Positions 15,459-23,764 of a stretch of DNA of 64,000 bases are shown here, one piece after another. This DNA comes from Peptococcaceae bacterium. Its GTDB lineage: Bacteria; Bacillota; DSM-12270; Thermacetogeniales; Thermacetogeniaceae. The notes under the pieces were generated by a model, which was given only the letters and a program-made list of their open reading frames with translations, was not told the DNA's origin and did not search any database. The DNA lies in assembly GCA_023249405.1 (NCBI GenBank), contig JAHFCR010000006.1, positions 1 through 64,000 of the forward strand, in the 5' to 3' direction. Position numbers and translations under genes: made by a program. Within the stretch, counting starts at the first letter, position 1. Each line of letters starts with the position of its first letter.

Positions 15459-17003
15459 ATGATCGAGATCCAATCCACCCTGGGCACCGTCTTCATCGAC
15501 GGCAACAGCCTGACCCTGGAGCAAGTGGTCGCGGTGGCCCGCTCGCAGGCTCCGGTAGCGTTGCACACCAGTGGAAAGACTAACCTTCTCCGGTCGCGGC
15601 AAGTAGTAGAACAGATCCTCGATTCCAACCAAGTTGTCTACGGGGTGACCACCGGCTTTGGCAAGTTTTGCGACACCCCGGTCTCCCGCGAGGATAGCAG
15701 CGCCCTGCAGCAGAACCTGATCATGAGCCACGCCGCGGGCGTAGGCGAACCACTGCCCCGGGATGCTGTACGGGCGATCATGCTGCTGCGGGTAAACTCC
15801 CTGGCCAAGGGCTACTCCGGCATCCGGCTGACAACAGTGCAGTTGCTCCTGAACATGCTCAACAACGGCATCCATCCTATGGTCCCCTGCAAGGGTTCTG
15901 TGGGCGCCAGCGGCGACCTGGTGCCCCTGGCCCATATCGCCCTGGCCATGATCGGACTGGGAGAGGTGGAATATCGCGGCCACATCATGCCGGCGCCAGA
16001 AGCTCTGCGGATGGCCGGGCTGAAGCCGGTCGCCCTCACCGCCAAGGAGGGCCTGGCCCTGATCAACGGCACCCAATATATGAGCGCCCTGGGTAGCCTG
16101 GCGGTACACGATGCGCTGCAGCTACTGAAGGCGGCCTGTATTGCCGCCTGTGTCTCCTTTGAGGCGTTGGAGGGAATACCTAACGCCTTCGATCCCCGGA
16201 TCCAGGCTGTCCGGCCGCACAGGGGCCAGGCTGCCATCGCGGGGGTCATGAGGCAACTGCTGGAGGGCAGCGACCTGCTGACCCGGAAGAAACACCGGCG
16301 AGTGCAGGACGCTTACACCCTCAGGTGCATCCCCCAGGTATTGGGCGCCTCGCTGGATGCGATCAACTACGTGAAGCAGGTGCTGGAGACCGAGATCAAC
16401 TCGGCCACCGACAACCCCCTGATCTTTCCAGATACCGGCGATGTCATCAGCGGCGGTAATTTCCACGGGCAACCTCTGGCCCTGGCCCTTGATTTTCTGG
16501 CCCTGGCTGTATCGGAACTCGGCAGTATCTCCGAGCGCCGGATCGAGCGGATGGTCAATCCGGCCCTGAGCGGACTGCCACCCTTCCTGACCGAGCACGG
16601 CGGCCTGAACTCCGGCCTGATGATCTTGCAATATACGGCTGCGGCCCTGGCTTCAGAGAACAAGGTATTGGCGCATCCGGCCAGCGTGGACTCCATCCCC
16701 ACCTCCGGCTGCCAGGAGGATCATGTAAGCATGGGCTCCATCGCCGCCCGCAAGGTAGGCGCCGTAATTGAAAATGTCTCCTGGATCATCGCCGGCGAAC
16801 TGCTGGCAGGCGCTCAGGCCCTGGATTTCACATGCCACACCCCGGGGCGGGGCAGCCGCACTGCTGCCGGCCAGATCAGAGAGGTCGCGCCCCACTGGAA
16901 TGAGGATCGGATTCTCAACCAGGACCTGCACCGCGTCCACGACCAATTGCTGTCCGGATCGCTGGTCGACAAGGTGGAGTCGGAAACCGGGCTCCTGCTC
17001 TGA
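15459..17003 (+). CDS. hutH: Histidine ammonia-lyase
   Basis: A 514-residue enzyme converting L-histidine to urocanate and ammonia. The MIO cofactor-forming Ala-Ser-Gly triad is in GSVGASGDLVPLAH (~142-155). Other family motifs include VYGVTTGFGKF near the N-terminus, SATDNPLIF and GGNFHGQPLALALD. The length is normal. The RBS GAGGAGG lies 7-8 bases before the ATG. Only hutP and hutH are found; hutU, hutI and hutG are not adjacent, so urocanate must be processed by genes elsewhere or excreted. Its expression is predicted to be controlled by the upstream attenuator. Confidence 0.95.
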   Translation: MIEIQSTLGTVFIDGNSLTLEQVVAVARSQAPVALHTSGKTNLLRSRQVVEQILDSNQVVYGVTTGFGKFCDTPVSREDSSALQQNLIMSHAAGVGEPLPRDAVRAIMLLRVNSLAKGYSGIRLTTVQLLLNMLNNGIHPMVPCKGSVGASGDLVPLAHIALAMIGLGEVEYRGHIMPAPEALRMAGLKPVALTAKEGLALINGTQYMSALGSLAVHDALQLLKAACIAACVSFEALEGIPNAFDPRIQAVRPHRGQAAIAGVMRQLLEGSDLLTRKKHRRVQDAYTLRCIPQVLGASLDAINYVKQVLETEINSATDNPLIFPDTGDVISGGNFHGQPLALALDFLALAVSELGSISERRIERMVNPALSGLPPFLTEHGGLNSGLMILQYTAAALASENKVLAHPASVDSIPTSGCQEDHVSMGSIAARKVGAVIENVSWIIAGELLAGAQALDFTCHTPGRGSRTAAGQIREVAPHWNEDRILNQDLHRVHDQLLSGSLVDKVESETGLLL

Positions 17004-17005
17004 GA

Positions 17006-17806
17006 TCACGACCCGGCCAGATCGCCAGCCGGTAAAGCGCCAGCAATCTTCTGCAGTTCCACCTGAATTTGGTCGCAGATCTGTCTGTTACCTGCTACCA
17101 GGGACACATTCAAACCCTCCCTGGATAAATAGATCACCGATCCTCCGGCCTCTTCGATGATCAGGGTCGCCGCCGCCACATCCCATGGATGCAGCCGGTA
17201 CTCCCAGAAACCGTCATATATCCCCGCAGCTACGCAGCACAGGTCGTAAGCCGCGCTCCCGGTCCGCCTGATGCCCTGAACCATGGGGCAGAGATGATTA
17301 AATTGCAACAGATTATTATCGAGCCCACTGCCGGTATAGAGAAAACCGGTTCCGAGCAGAGAATCCTCTAAATTGGCACAGCCCGACACCGCAATCGGCT
17401 GACCGTTTAAAAAAGCTCCCCGGCTCCGCACCGCATGGAAAAGCTCTCCCATCATAGGAGCGTAGACAACACCCAGCACGGCCTGATCGCCTCTCTGCAA
17501 CCCGATGGAAATGGAGTAAACGGGAAACCGGTGACTGTAGTTGGTTGTCCCGTCAAGGGGATCAACCACCCAGGTATACTCCGATTGCCCATCCACCCGG
17601 CCACTCTCCTCGGCCAGGATGGAATCTTCTGGATAGCGGGCGCCGATAAAATCGGTGATCATTTTTTCTGAAAGCTTATCCACTTCCGTAACCAGGTCAA
17701 ACCGGGTGGATTTTTTGGCAATCTGATGCTTTTTTTCGAAATTATCAATCTGCATGGCGCCGACCTCTTTGACCAGTGCGATTATTTGTTCCAGTCTCGT
17801 TTTCAT
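17006..17806 (-). CDS. Inositol monophosphatase family protein
   Basis: A 266-residue Mg2+-dependent phosphatase. Metal and catalytic motifs are visible: LAEESG (first Glu), WVVDPLDGTTNYSH and, near the C-terminus, HPWDVAAATLIIEEAGG. The family dephosphorylates inositol phosphates, 3'-phosphoadenosine phosphates or fructose bisphosphate, so the exact substrate is open. It is convergent with hutH, with only 2 bp between stops and no obvious terminator. No partner gene indicates a pathway. Confidence 0.92.
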   Translation of the reverse strand: MKTRLEQIIALVKEVGAMQIDNFEKKHQIAKKSTRFDLVTEVDKLSEKMITDFIGARYPEDSILAEESGRVDGQSEYTWVVDPLDGTTNYSHRFPVYSISIGLQRGDQAVLGVVYAPMMGELFHAVRSRGAFLNGQPIAVSGCANLEDSLLGTGFLYTGSGLDNNLLQFNHLCPMVQGIRRTGSAAYDLCCVAAGIYDGFWEYRLHPWDVAAATLIIEEAGGSVIYLSREGLNVSLVAGNRQICDQIQVELQKIAGALPAGDLAGS

Positions 17807-17903
17807 TTCCGGTCCTTTCGGTGTCTCTTGTTTTTAATAACGCTGCCGGTTCCCAGCCAGCTATGCCTGGCACAAACTCCTTCCATGGTCAGCCTGTTAC
17901 CAA

Positions 17904-18572
17904 TCACGTATCTCCTCCTGCCTCCCGCATGATGGCGATACTGGCACTGGTGCCGATACGATTGGCTCCGGCGGCGATCATGGCCAGGGCTTCCCGGCAG
18001 GTTCGGATGCCGCCGGAGGCTTTGACGCCAATCTCCGGACCAACCGCCGCCCGCATCAACCGTACGTGTTCCACCCTGGCGCCGGCCGGCCCGAGACCGG
18101 TGGATGTCTTGACGAAACCCGCTCCCGCCCTGACTGCCAGCTTGCAGGCGCGCACGATCTGTTCATCGGTCAAGTAGCAGGTTTCGATGATCGCCTTGAC
18201 CGCCGCCGAACCGGCAGCCTCGACCACTGTCCGGATATCCTCCTCCACGAAGGAGTCGCGGCCCTCTTTCAAGGCCCCGATGTTGATCACCATGTCGAGT
18301 TCATCGGCGCCGCCAGCAGCCGCCTGGCCGGCCTCAAAGGCCTTGGTAAGGGTGGTGGCGGCGCCCAGGGGAAAGTCGATCACCACCGCCACTCGCACTC
18401 CCGACCCCAGGAGTATTTTTTTAGCGGCCACGGCATAACAGGAGTTGACGCAGACCGAAGCAAAATGATACTGGCGCGCCTCTACGCAGAGTAGGCCGAT
18501 CTCCTCGCCGGTGGCAGTCGGTTTCAGGTTAGTGTGATCGATATACGAAGCCAGGTCAATAGTATTTGCCAC
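17904..18572 (-). CDS. deoC: Deoxyribose-phosphate aldolase
   Basis: A 222-residue class I aldolase that splits 2-deoxyribose 5-phosphate into acetaldehyde and glyceraldehyde 3-phosphate. It begins with IDLASYIDHTNLKP and contains DELDMVINIGALKEG and the Schiff-base lysine motif GFVKTSTG. GTG 18572 is chosen because GAGGGGGAG lies four bases before it and the product then has the usual family length; the longer frame adds about 21 unrelated residues. No other deo genes are adjacent. The acetaldehyde could feed an alcohol dehydrogenase such as the one at 9.9 kb, but that link is speculative. Confidence 0.93.
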   Translation of the reverse strand: MANTIDLASYIDHTNLKPTATGEEIGLLCVEARQYHFASVCVNSCYAVAAKKILLGSGVRVAVVIDFPLGAATTLTKAFEAGQAAAGGADELDMVINIGALKEGRDSFVEEDIRTVVEAAGSAAVKAIIETCYLTDEQIVRACKLAVRAGAGFVKTSTGLGPAGARVEHVRLMRAAVGPEIGVKASGGIRTCREALAMIAAGANRIGTSASIAIMREAGGDT

Positions 18573-18845
18573 TAGTCTCCCCCTCAAAATAACGGTTGAA
18601 TTGATCAGGGCGATCCGGTATTGCGCTGCGGACATTTTTCTAACATAAAGATAACCTTATTGTACTCCAACTGCAGATGCGCAATAATCCCTATCGGCCA
18701 TGAGCAATCCTGCCATTTTGCCCTATCCTGCATATTTGATCATTTTTAGCGCGCACTCCTATCTTTTCTTGCACAGGAATGCAAAAAGTACAGGCAACCC
18801 GGTTATAATAAACAAATAAACTGCTACATCGAAGGAGGCATAGCA

Positions 18846-19382
18846 ATGTTTGGCATAGAAAAGAACCTGGGACGAGTCATGGGGCCGGTAGGATTATTGG
18901 CGGCAGGGGCAATCTCGGTATTATTGGCCGTTCCGGCCGTACGCAAGGGCGCTCGTCGCCTGGCCGTCTCCACCATTGCCGGGGCTCTCACCCTCGGCGA
19001 CGGGATCAAAAAAGTAACTGTAGACGCCAGAGACGAGATGAGCAGGCTAACCACTGAGGCTAAGGGAGAACTGGACAAGCTCGTTGATGAGGCCAAGGTT
19101 TACGGCAATCAGGCGGTAGTCCCCCTCGCGGCTGTGCCCGCTGCCGCAACTGAAACGATCACCGCAGCCAGAGCGGATGCGCCCGCAGCCATGAAGACGG
19201 CACAGCCGCCGGCTAAAAAAGTCCGTCTCAATAAAAACACGGCAACGCCGGCAGTAAAAAACGCCAAGGCAACACCTGATCGAACAGCCACCGAAGCCAG
19301 GGGACCTCGCAAAAGCGCCCCCAGGGCCAAGAAGGCCGGGACTAAAATCCTGGACAGGCCTAATGAGAAGAAAGGGCTCTAA
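18846..19382 (+). CDS. Membrane-anchored protein with Lys/Ala/Pro-rich tail, unknown
   Basis: A 178-residue protein of unrecognised family. A hydrophobic segment (GPVGLLAAGAISVLLAVPAV, ~13-32) is followed by basic residues, then an amphipathic region (DEMSRLTTEAKGELDKLVDEA). The last ~65 residues are low-complexity, rich in Lys, Ala, Pro and Arg, like histone-H1-type tails. Such tails bind nucleic acid or polyanions. GAAGGAGG lies 8 bp upstream, and a strong terminator follows. It could be a DUF5132-like or phasin-like envelope protein; the evidence does not decide. Confidence 0.6.
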   Translation: MFGIEKNLGRVMGPVGLLAAGAISVLLAVPAVRKGARRLAVSTIAGALTLGDGIKKVTVDARDEMSRLTTEAKGELDKLVDEAKVYGNQAVVPLAAVPAAATETITAARADAPAAMKTAQPPAKKVRLNKNTATPAVKNAKATPDRTATEARGPRKSAPRAKKAGTKILDRPNEKKGL

Positions 19383-19399
19383 CAGCAGCCATAACACCC

Positions 19400-19436
19400 G
19401 CCTAGGCCACTCTACAGGGTGGCCTAAGGCTTTTTT
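19400..19436 (+). terminator. Intrinsic terminator
   Basis: GCCTAGGCCAC and GGTGGCCTAAGGC pair around a short loop and are followed by TTTTTT at 19431-19436. Confidence 0.88.
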
Positions 19437-19482
19437 AGCGGCATCTTATCTGCTACGGTGGTGAAAAACGGAGGCGAAAGAA

Positions 19483-19737
19483 ATACAGAAGAAAAGCGCC
19501 TGTTATGTCTACATGCTCAGATGCGGCGATGGGACCCTCTATACCGGATGGACGGATGACCTGGAAGCCAGACTGGCCGCCCACCGGGAAGGCCGGGGCG
19601 CCAAGTACACCAGGGGCCGGGGGCCGCTGTCACTGGTCTATGCCGAAGAGTGCGGCAACTGCAGCGCTGCCTTGAAAAGAGAGCTGGAGATCAAGAAACT
19701 GCCGCGCGCAAAGAAGGAACGCCTGATCAGGCCGTGA
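19483..19737 (+). CDS. GIY-YIG nuclease-superfamily small protein, apparent ATA start
   Basis: An ~84-residue UPF0213/YhbQ-type GIY-YIG protein: YVYMLRCGDGTLYTGWTDD, then RLAAHREGRGAKYTRGR and ALKRELEIKKLPRAKKERL. The first ATG (19513) lies inside the essential first beta-strand (YVYMLRC), so translation must begin earlier. After the in-frame TGA at 19462 there is no ATG, GTG or TTG before 19513. GGAGG at 19470-19474 is eight bases before ATA 19483, giving a product of usual length. This is the second gene in the window with an apparent ATA start. The function of single-domain GIY-YIG proteins is unclear. The 3' end overlaps the convergent YitT gene by 11 bp. Confidence 0.8.
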   Translation: MQKKSACYVYMLRCGDGTLYTGWTDDLEARLAAHREGRGAKYTRGRGPLSLVYAEECGNCSAALKRELEIKKLPRAKKERLIRP

Positions 19738-20602
19738 ATCCCTGGCCGGTGACCTCTACGGTCTCGGTAACAAACATGAAGGCCTGGGAGTCCACGTCCA
19801 GAACGATCTCTTTCACCTTGGGGATCTCGAAGTGGTTGACCACGCAGTTGATCACCTTCTTGGGATCGCCGGAATAGGCGCCCCTCCCCTCCAGGAAGGT
19901 GACACCCCGGCTGACCTCGTTCATAATCCGGTCAGCAATCTCACCGCTGTGCTCAGAGATGATCATCACAGACTTATTGCTGTTCAGTCCGTCGATCACC
20001 AGATCGATCACCTTGCCGCTCACCCACATGCTGACGATGGTATACAGGACGATCCTGGGGTTGAAGAGGAAGAACGATGCCAGGATGATTATCAGGTTGC
20101 AGTAGAAGGAAAATGCCCCCACAGAGAGATTCCAGCGCTTCTTGGCGATGATGGAGAGGATGTCCGTGCCCCCGGTGGAAGCCCCGTATTTCAGGATGAG
20201 GCCCTCTCCGATACCCCCGACGGCGCCGGAGAAAACCGCTGCCAGAAACAGATCCACGTTCGGTGTGGGAGTATAAGGCTTGATCAGCGGCAGGGCTATA
20301 ACCATGGCGGCAGTGCCGATCAGGCTGTACATGATAAACTTCCAACTCAACTCTTTCATGCCCAGTAGAAAGATGGGGATGTTCAGGACCAGAACGCCGA
20401 GATAAAACGGAATGTGCAGCAGGTAATTGCCGATCAGGGCGATCCCGGCCACCCCTCCGGATAGCAGTCCATAAGGAATGACCAGGGCGTTGTACACAAC
20501 CGCCATAATCACCGCCCCGGCGCTGATCGCCAGCAACCTGCCGATGAATGGCAGGATTCTTTTTTTAACGGTATGCAAATTCAATCCGGCCATCCACTTC
20601 AT
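19727..20602 (-). CDS. YitT/DUF2179 family membrane protein
   Basis: A 291-residue protein with five to six membrane helices (e.g. AVVYNALVIPYGLLSGGVAG, GVLVLNIPIFLLGM) and a C-terminal cytoplasmic DUF2179 domain (SVMIISEHSGEIADRIM, then GVTFLEGRGAYSG). This is the common Firmicute YitT layout; transport of a small solute is suspected, but the function is unproven. ATG 20602 is chosen because GGGGAG lies just upstream and the membrane domain begins there. Confidence 0.9.
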   Translation of the reverse strand: MKWMAGLNLHTVKKRILPFIGRLLAISAGAVIMAVVYNALVIPYGLLSGGVAGIALIGNYLLHIPFYLGVLVLNIPIFLLGMKELSWKFIMYSLIGTAAMVIALPLIKPYTPTPNVDLFLAAVFSGAVGGIGEGLILKYGASTGGTDILSIIAKKRWNLSVGAFSFYCNLIIILASFFLFNPRIVLYTIVSMWVSGKVIDLVIDGLNSNKSVMIISEHSGEIADRIMNEVSRGVTFLEGRGAYSGDPKKVINCVVNHFEIPKVKEIVLDVDSQAFMFVTETVEVTGQGFTA

Positions 20603-20836
20603 ACTCTCCCCTTTGCTCCCCGAACCGATACGATTATACCAGATCATGGCCCTGCACGATAACGCCGCACTTCTATTGTAAATTAACACCGGGTGTTTCG
20701 CCAGTCTACCGCCAAGATTCTCGGCTGCCATCAGATCCCGATCACGCCATACCGTCTTGCGGCTCAACGATCATCACCGGGGAACTGCCGTTGATCCCTG
20801 ATCAATGCTCACCATACAATCAGCATCATACTTTTT

Positions 20837-20890
20837 TATATTAATAATATTAATATATGTATTGATTTATTTAATACTATTATTTATAAT
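20837..20890 (+). promoter_or_regulatory. Promoter with adjacent 21-bp AT palindrome, upstream of DUF2089 gene
   Basis: TATATTAATA-A-TATTAATATA (20837-20857) is a perfect palindrome. It directly precedes a near-consensus promoter: TTGATT (20862-20867), 17 bp, TATAAT (20885-20890). An operator overlapping the upstream edge of the promoter is likely. The rest of the 20603-20931 gap shows nothing clear. Confidence 0.65.
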
Positions 20891-20931
20891 ATTTACATTC
20901 AGCTTTATATTGCAACGAAAGGATGGTTTTT

Positions 20932-21306
20932 TTGAGTAGGCCGATGCTAGGACGCTGTCCGATTTGCGGAAGCAGGATGAATGTCACCCGACTGCACTGC
21001 GACTCCTGTGATTCCACGCTGGAGGGACGCTTTGACACCTGCAGGTTCTGCCAGCTCAGCCAGGAACAGCAGGTGTTTGTGGAAGTCTTTCTGAAGGGCC
21101 GGGGAAACATCAAGGAGGTGGAACGCGAGCTGGGCATCTCGTATCCGACAGTGCGCGGCCGTCTGGACAGTATCCTGGAGGCGCTGGGTTACCAGTCCGA
21201 AATGTCCGCCGAGGATCTCAGCCAGCACCGCAACAATGTTTTGGAGGCCCTGGACAAGGGCGAACTGACGGCAGATGAGGCCGCCAAACTGTTGAAACAG
21301 CTGTAA
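20932..21306 (+). CDS. DUF2089 zinc-ribbon/HTH protein, probable regulator
   Basis: About 124 residues from TTG 20932 (AAAGGA eight bases upstream; ATG 20923 is too close to it and ATG 20944 is also possible). The N-terminus carries CPICGSRM, CDSC and CRFC, i.e. two to three CxxC knuckles for zinc. A helix-turn-helix-like segment follows (KEVERELGISYPTVRGRLD). The last 30 residues resemble a SHOCT-type hairpin (ALDKGELTADEAAKLLKQL). This fits a transcription regulator, probably controlling itself and the next gene through the palindrome in its promoter. Confidence 0.8.
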   Translation: MSRPMLGRCPICGSRMNVTRLHCDSCDSTLEGRFDTCRFCQLSQEQQVFVEVFLKGRGNIKEVERELGISYPTVRGRLDSILEALGYQSEMSAEDLSQHRNNVLEALDKGELTADEAAKLLKQL

Positions 21307-21330
21307 GTAAAAACAGAGGAGGTCGTACGC

Positions 21331-21747
21331 ATGCAAGAAGAACAGATGAAGGTCCTGGATATGATTGCATCGGGCAAGATCACCCCGCAAGAGGGCGCAT
21401 CCCTGCTGGAGGCCCTGAATAGCAACGGCCCCGGTAAAGGGTATCCCCCCTGGGAATGGTTCTCCCATCATCATCCGCACTGGGGGGAACACCCGCGCGG
21501 GGAAGGAAGAGAAAGGGGACGAATGCTGCGGATCAGGGTATCGGACAGCAAGACCGAGCAGCTGCTGGTCAACCTCAGCCTGCCCCTCGGCCTGCTCAAG
21601 TGGAGAGAAAAGATCGGCAAATCCCTGTCCCAGAAATTTAAAAATGTTTTCTTTGACGTAGAGAATATCGATGAGAATGCTGAAGGAAAAATAGTGGAAG
21701 CGACCGACGAAAATTCCGGTAAAAAGGTTGAGGTCTGGTTGGAATAA
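21331..21747 (+). CDS. SHOCT-like domain protein paired with DUF2089
   Basis: A 138-residue protein. The N-terminus (MKVLDMIASGKITPQEGASL) matches the SHOCT-like helical hairpin seen in YvlB-type envelope-stress proteins. A His/Trp/Pro/Gly-rich linker (~45-65) is followed by a beta-rich part (RMLRIRVSDSKTEQLLVNLS). It lies 24 bp after the DUF2089 gene with its own GAGGAGG... RBS and shares the same type of hairpin with it, suggesting the two proteins interact. Function unknown. Confidence 0.75.
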   Translation: MQEEQMKVLDMIASGKITPQEGASLLEALNSNGPGKGYPPWEWFSHHHPHWGEHPRGEGRERGRMLRIRVSDSKTEQLLVNLSLPLGLLKWREKIGKSLSQKFKNVFFDVENIDENAEGKIVEATDENSGKKVEVWLE

Positions 21748-21761
21748 GATCAGCCCGGTTC

Positions 21762-21813
21762 GCAACCCGGGCCTGCGGTTTCAGATCGCGGGCCACGGGT
21801 TGCTTTCTTTTTT
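21762..21813 (+). terminator. Intrinsic terminator of DUF2089 operon
   Basis: GCAACCCGGGCC (21762-21773) pairs with GGCCACGGGTTGC (21791-21803, one bulge), followed by TTTCTTTTTT. Confidence 0.8.
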
Positions 21814-22021
21814 GCTCGTATCGTGCACTGCCAACGGCCAGAGCATGGCCGGCCGGCAAACTGATCGACCGGATGAAACATGACTGCTTTCTCACCCGCC
21901 GCCAACCCTGATGGCAGGATAGCTAAACAAATATATTTAATATACATAGCCAGGGGAATATTAGATTTAGATATGTCTCATTGCCAAGACGACCGGGCAC
22001 CCTAAAGAAGGAGCGCTAGCC

Positions 22022-23764
22022 ATGAATGTCTTCGCGAAGATCCTGAAATATCTGAAGCCATACCGGGTGGCAGCCGTCCTGGCGCCCCTGCTGATGATCC
22101 TGGGGGTGGCCGCGGACCTGACGCAGCCGAAACTGATGCAGAACGTGGTCGACATCGGCATCGTATCCAGGAATCTGGGCTATGTCATCCATAGCGGCAC
22201 GTGGATGATCGCCCTGGCCCTGGTCAGCCTGGTCTGCGGTCTGGGCAGCATCTATTTTTCCACCACCGCCGGTCTTGGCCTGAGCACCGATCTCCGCGAC
22301 GACCTGTTTACTCAAATCCAATCCTTATCCTTTAAGAACCTCGACCAGTTGAATACCGGACACCTGATCACGGTGCTGACCAACGACGTGACCCAGATCC
22401 AGACGATCGTCATGATGTCCCTGCGAGTTCTGGCCCGGGTGCCGATGCAGATCGTCGGGAGCTTGGTGCTGTCTGTGCTGATCAGCCCCCGGCTGTCGTT
22501 AATATTCTTCGTCCTGGTACCGTCATTGATGGCCGTGCTGCTGTATCTGACCAGAAAAGCCTACCCGCTGTTCAAGCAGGTGCAGGGCCGGCTGGATAAC
22601 TTGAACACCATCGTTCAGGAAAACCTGTCCGGTATCAGACTGGTCAAGGCCTTTGTGAGGGCGGATTACGAGATCGATAAATTTCACCGGGGCAACGACG
22701 ACCTGACGAATACCACCGTCAGGGCGTCCAAGACTATCGCCCTGCTCATGCCATTCATGATGATCAGCACGAACCTTGGCGTGGTGGCAGTGATCTGGTT
22801 CGGAGGCCTGCAGGTGATCGGCGGCGCCCTGGACGTGGGCAAGATCATGGCCTTCATCAACTATTTGCTGATGCTGCTGTTCTCATTAATGGTGGTGGCC
22901 TTCATTCTGATGTTCATCTCCCGGGCCCAGGCCTCGGCAGACCGCATCGTCAACGTGCTGGAGACCAGACCGGACATTACAGATAAGGAGCAGACCGCGC
23001 AGCGCGAGATCCGGGGTGAGGTTGCCTTCGACCACGTGACCTTCGGCTACAACGGAAGGGTTGAGGCGCCGGTCCTGAAAGATATCAGCTTCACCGCCAG
23101 CCCGGGCGAGACTGTCGCCATCCTCGGCGCCACCGGTTCGGGCAAGTCCAGCCTGGTGCAGTTGATTCCACGGCTGTACGACGTGGTGGCCGGGCAGGTC
23201 CTGGTCGACGGAATCGACATCCGGGATTACAGCAGCGAGGACCTGCGCCGCAGCATCGGCATCTGCCTGCAGCAGGCCATCCTGTTCTCGGGCACCGTCA
23301 GGGACAACATCCGCTTCGGGAGTCCGGAGGCCTCCGAAGAAGAAGTGATCGCCGCAGCCAGGGTCGCCCAGGCCCACGAATTCATTGACGGGCTGCCGGA
23401 AGGCTACGATACGCAATTGGGACAGCGGGGCGTGAACCTGTCCGGCGGGCAGAAACAGAGGCTGGCGATCGCCCGGGCCATTTTAATCAAGCCCCGGATC
23501 CTGATCCTGGATGACAGCACCAGCGCCGTCGATCTGACCACCGAATCCAAGATCCAACAGGCTTTAAGCACGGTTCTGCAAGATTCCACCCGTTTCGTGA
23601 TCGCCCAGCGGATCACCTCAGTGCTCCACGCCGATAAGATCATCCTCCTGAATGACGGTATGATCGACTCCATCGGCACCCATGAACAATTGATGAAGAC
23701 CAGCGAGATCTACCAGGATATTTACAATTCACAACTGGGAGAAGGAGATCTGCAGTATGCCTGA
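22022..23764 (+). CDS. ABC exporter half-transporter, degenerate-site subunit (pair 1)
   Basis: A 580-residue protein with six membrane helices (~1-320) and a nucleotide-binding domain. Walker A is GATGSGKSS, the signature is LSGGQKQRLAIARA, and Walker B ILILDDSTSAVD has Asp where the catalytic Glu is usual. This is the hallmark of the degenerate half of a heterodimeric exporter such as BmrC/BmrD. The start overlaps nothing and has GAAGGAG upstream. The stop overlaps the next gene by 8 bp, so the two are coupled. Likely substrates are drugs, peptides or lipids; none is indicated. Confidence 0.93.
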   Translation: MNVFAKILKYLKPYRVAAVLAPLLMILGVAADLTQPKLMQNVVDIGIVSRNLGYVIHSGTWMIALALVSLVCGLGSIYFSTTAGLGLSTDLRDDLFTQIQSLSFKNLDQLNTGHLITVLTNDVTQIQTIVMMSLRVLARVPMQIVGSLVLSVLISPRLSLIFFVLVPSLMAVLLYLTRKAYPLFKQVQGRLDNLNTIVQENLSGIRLVKAFVRADYEIDKFHRGNDDLTNTTVRASKTIALLMPFMMISTNLGVVAVIWFGGLQVIGGALDVGKIMAFINYLLMLLFSLMVVAFILMFISRAQASADRIVNVLETRPDITDKEQTAQREIRGEVAFDHVTFGYNGRVEAPVLKDISFTASPGETVAILGATGSGKSSLVQLIPRLYDVVAGQVLVDGIDIRDYSSEDLRRSIGICLQQAILFSGTVRDNIRFGSPEASEEEVIAAARVAQAHEFIDGLPEGYDTQLGQRGVNLSGGQKQRLAIARAILIKPRILILDDSTSAVDLTTESKIQQALSTVLQDSTRFVIAQRITSVLHADKIILLNDGMIDSIGTHEQLMKTSEIYQDIYNSQLGEGDLQYA

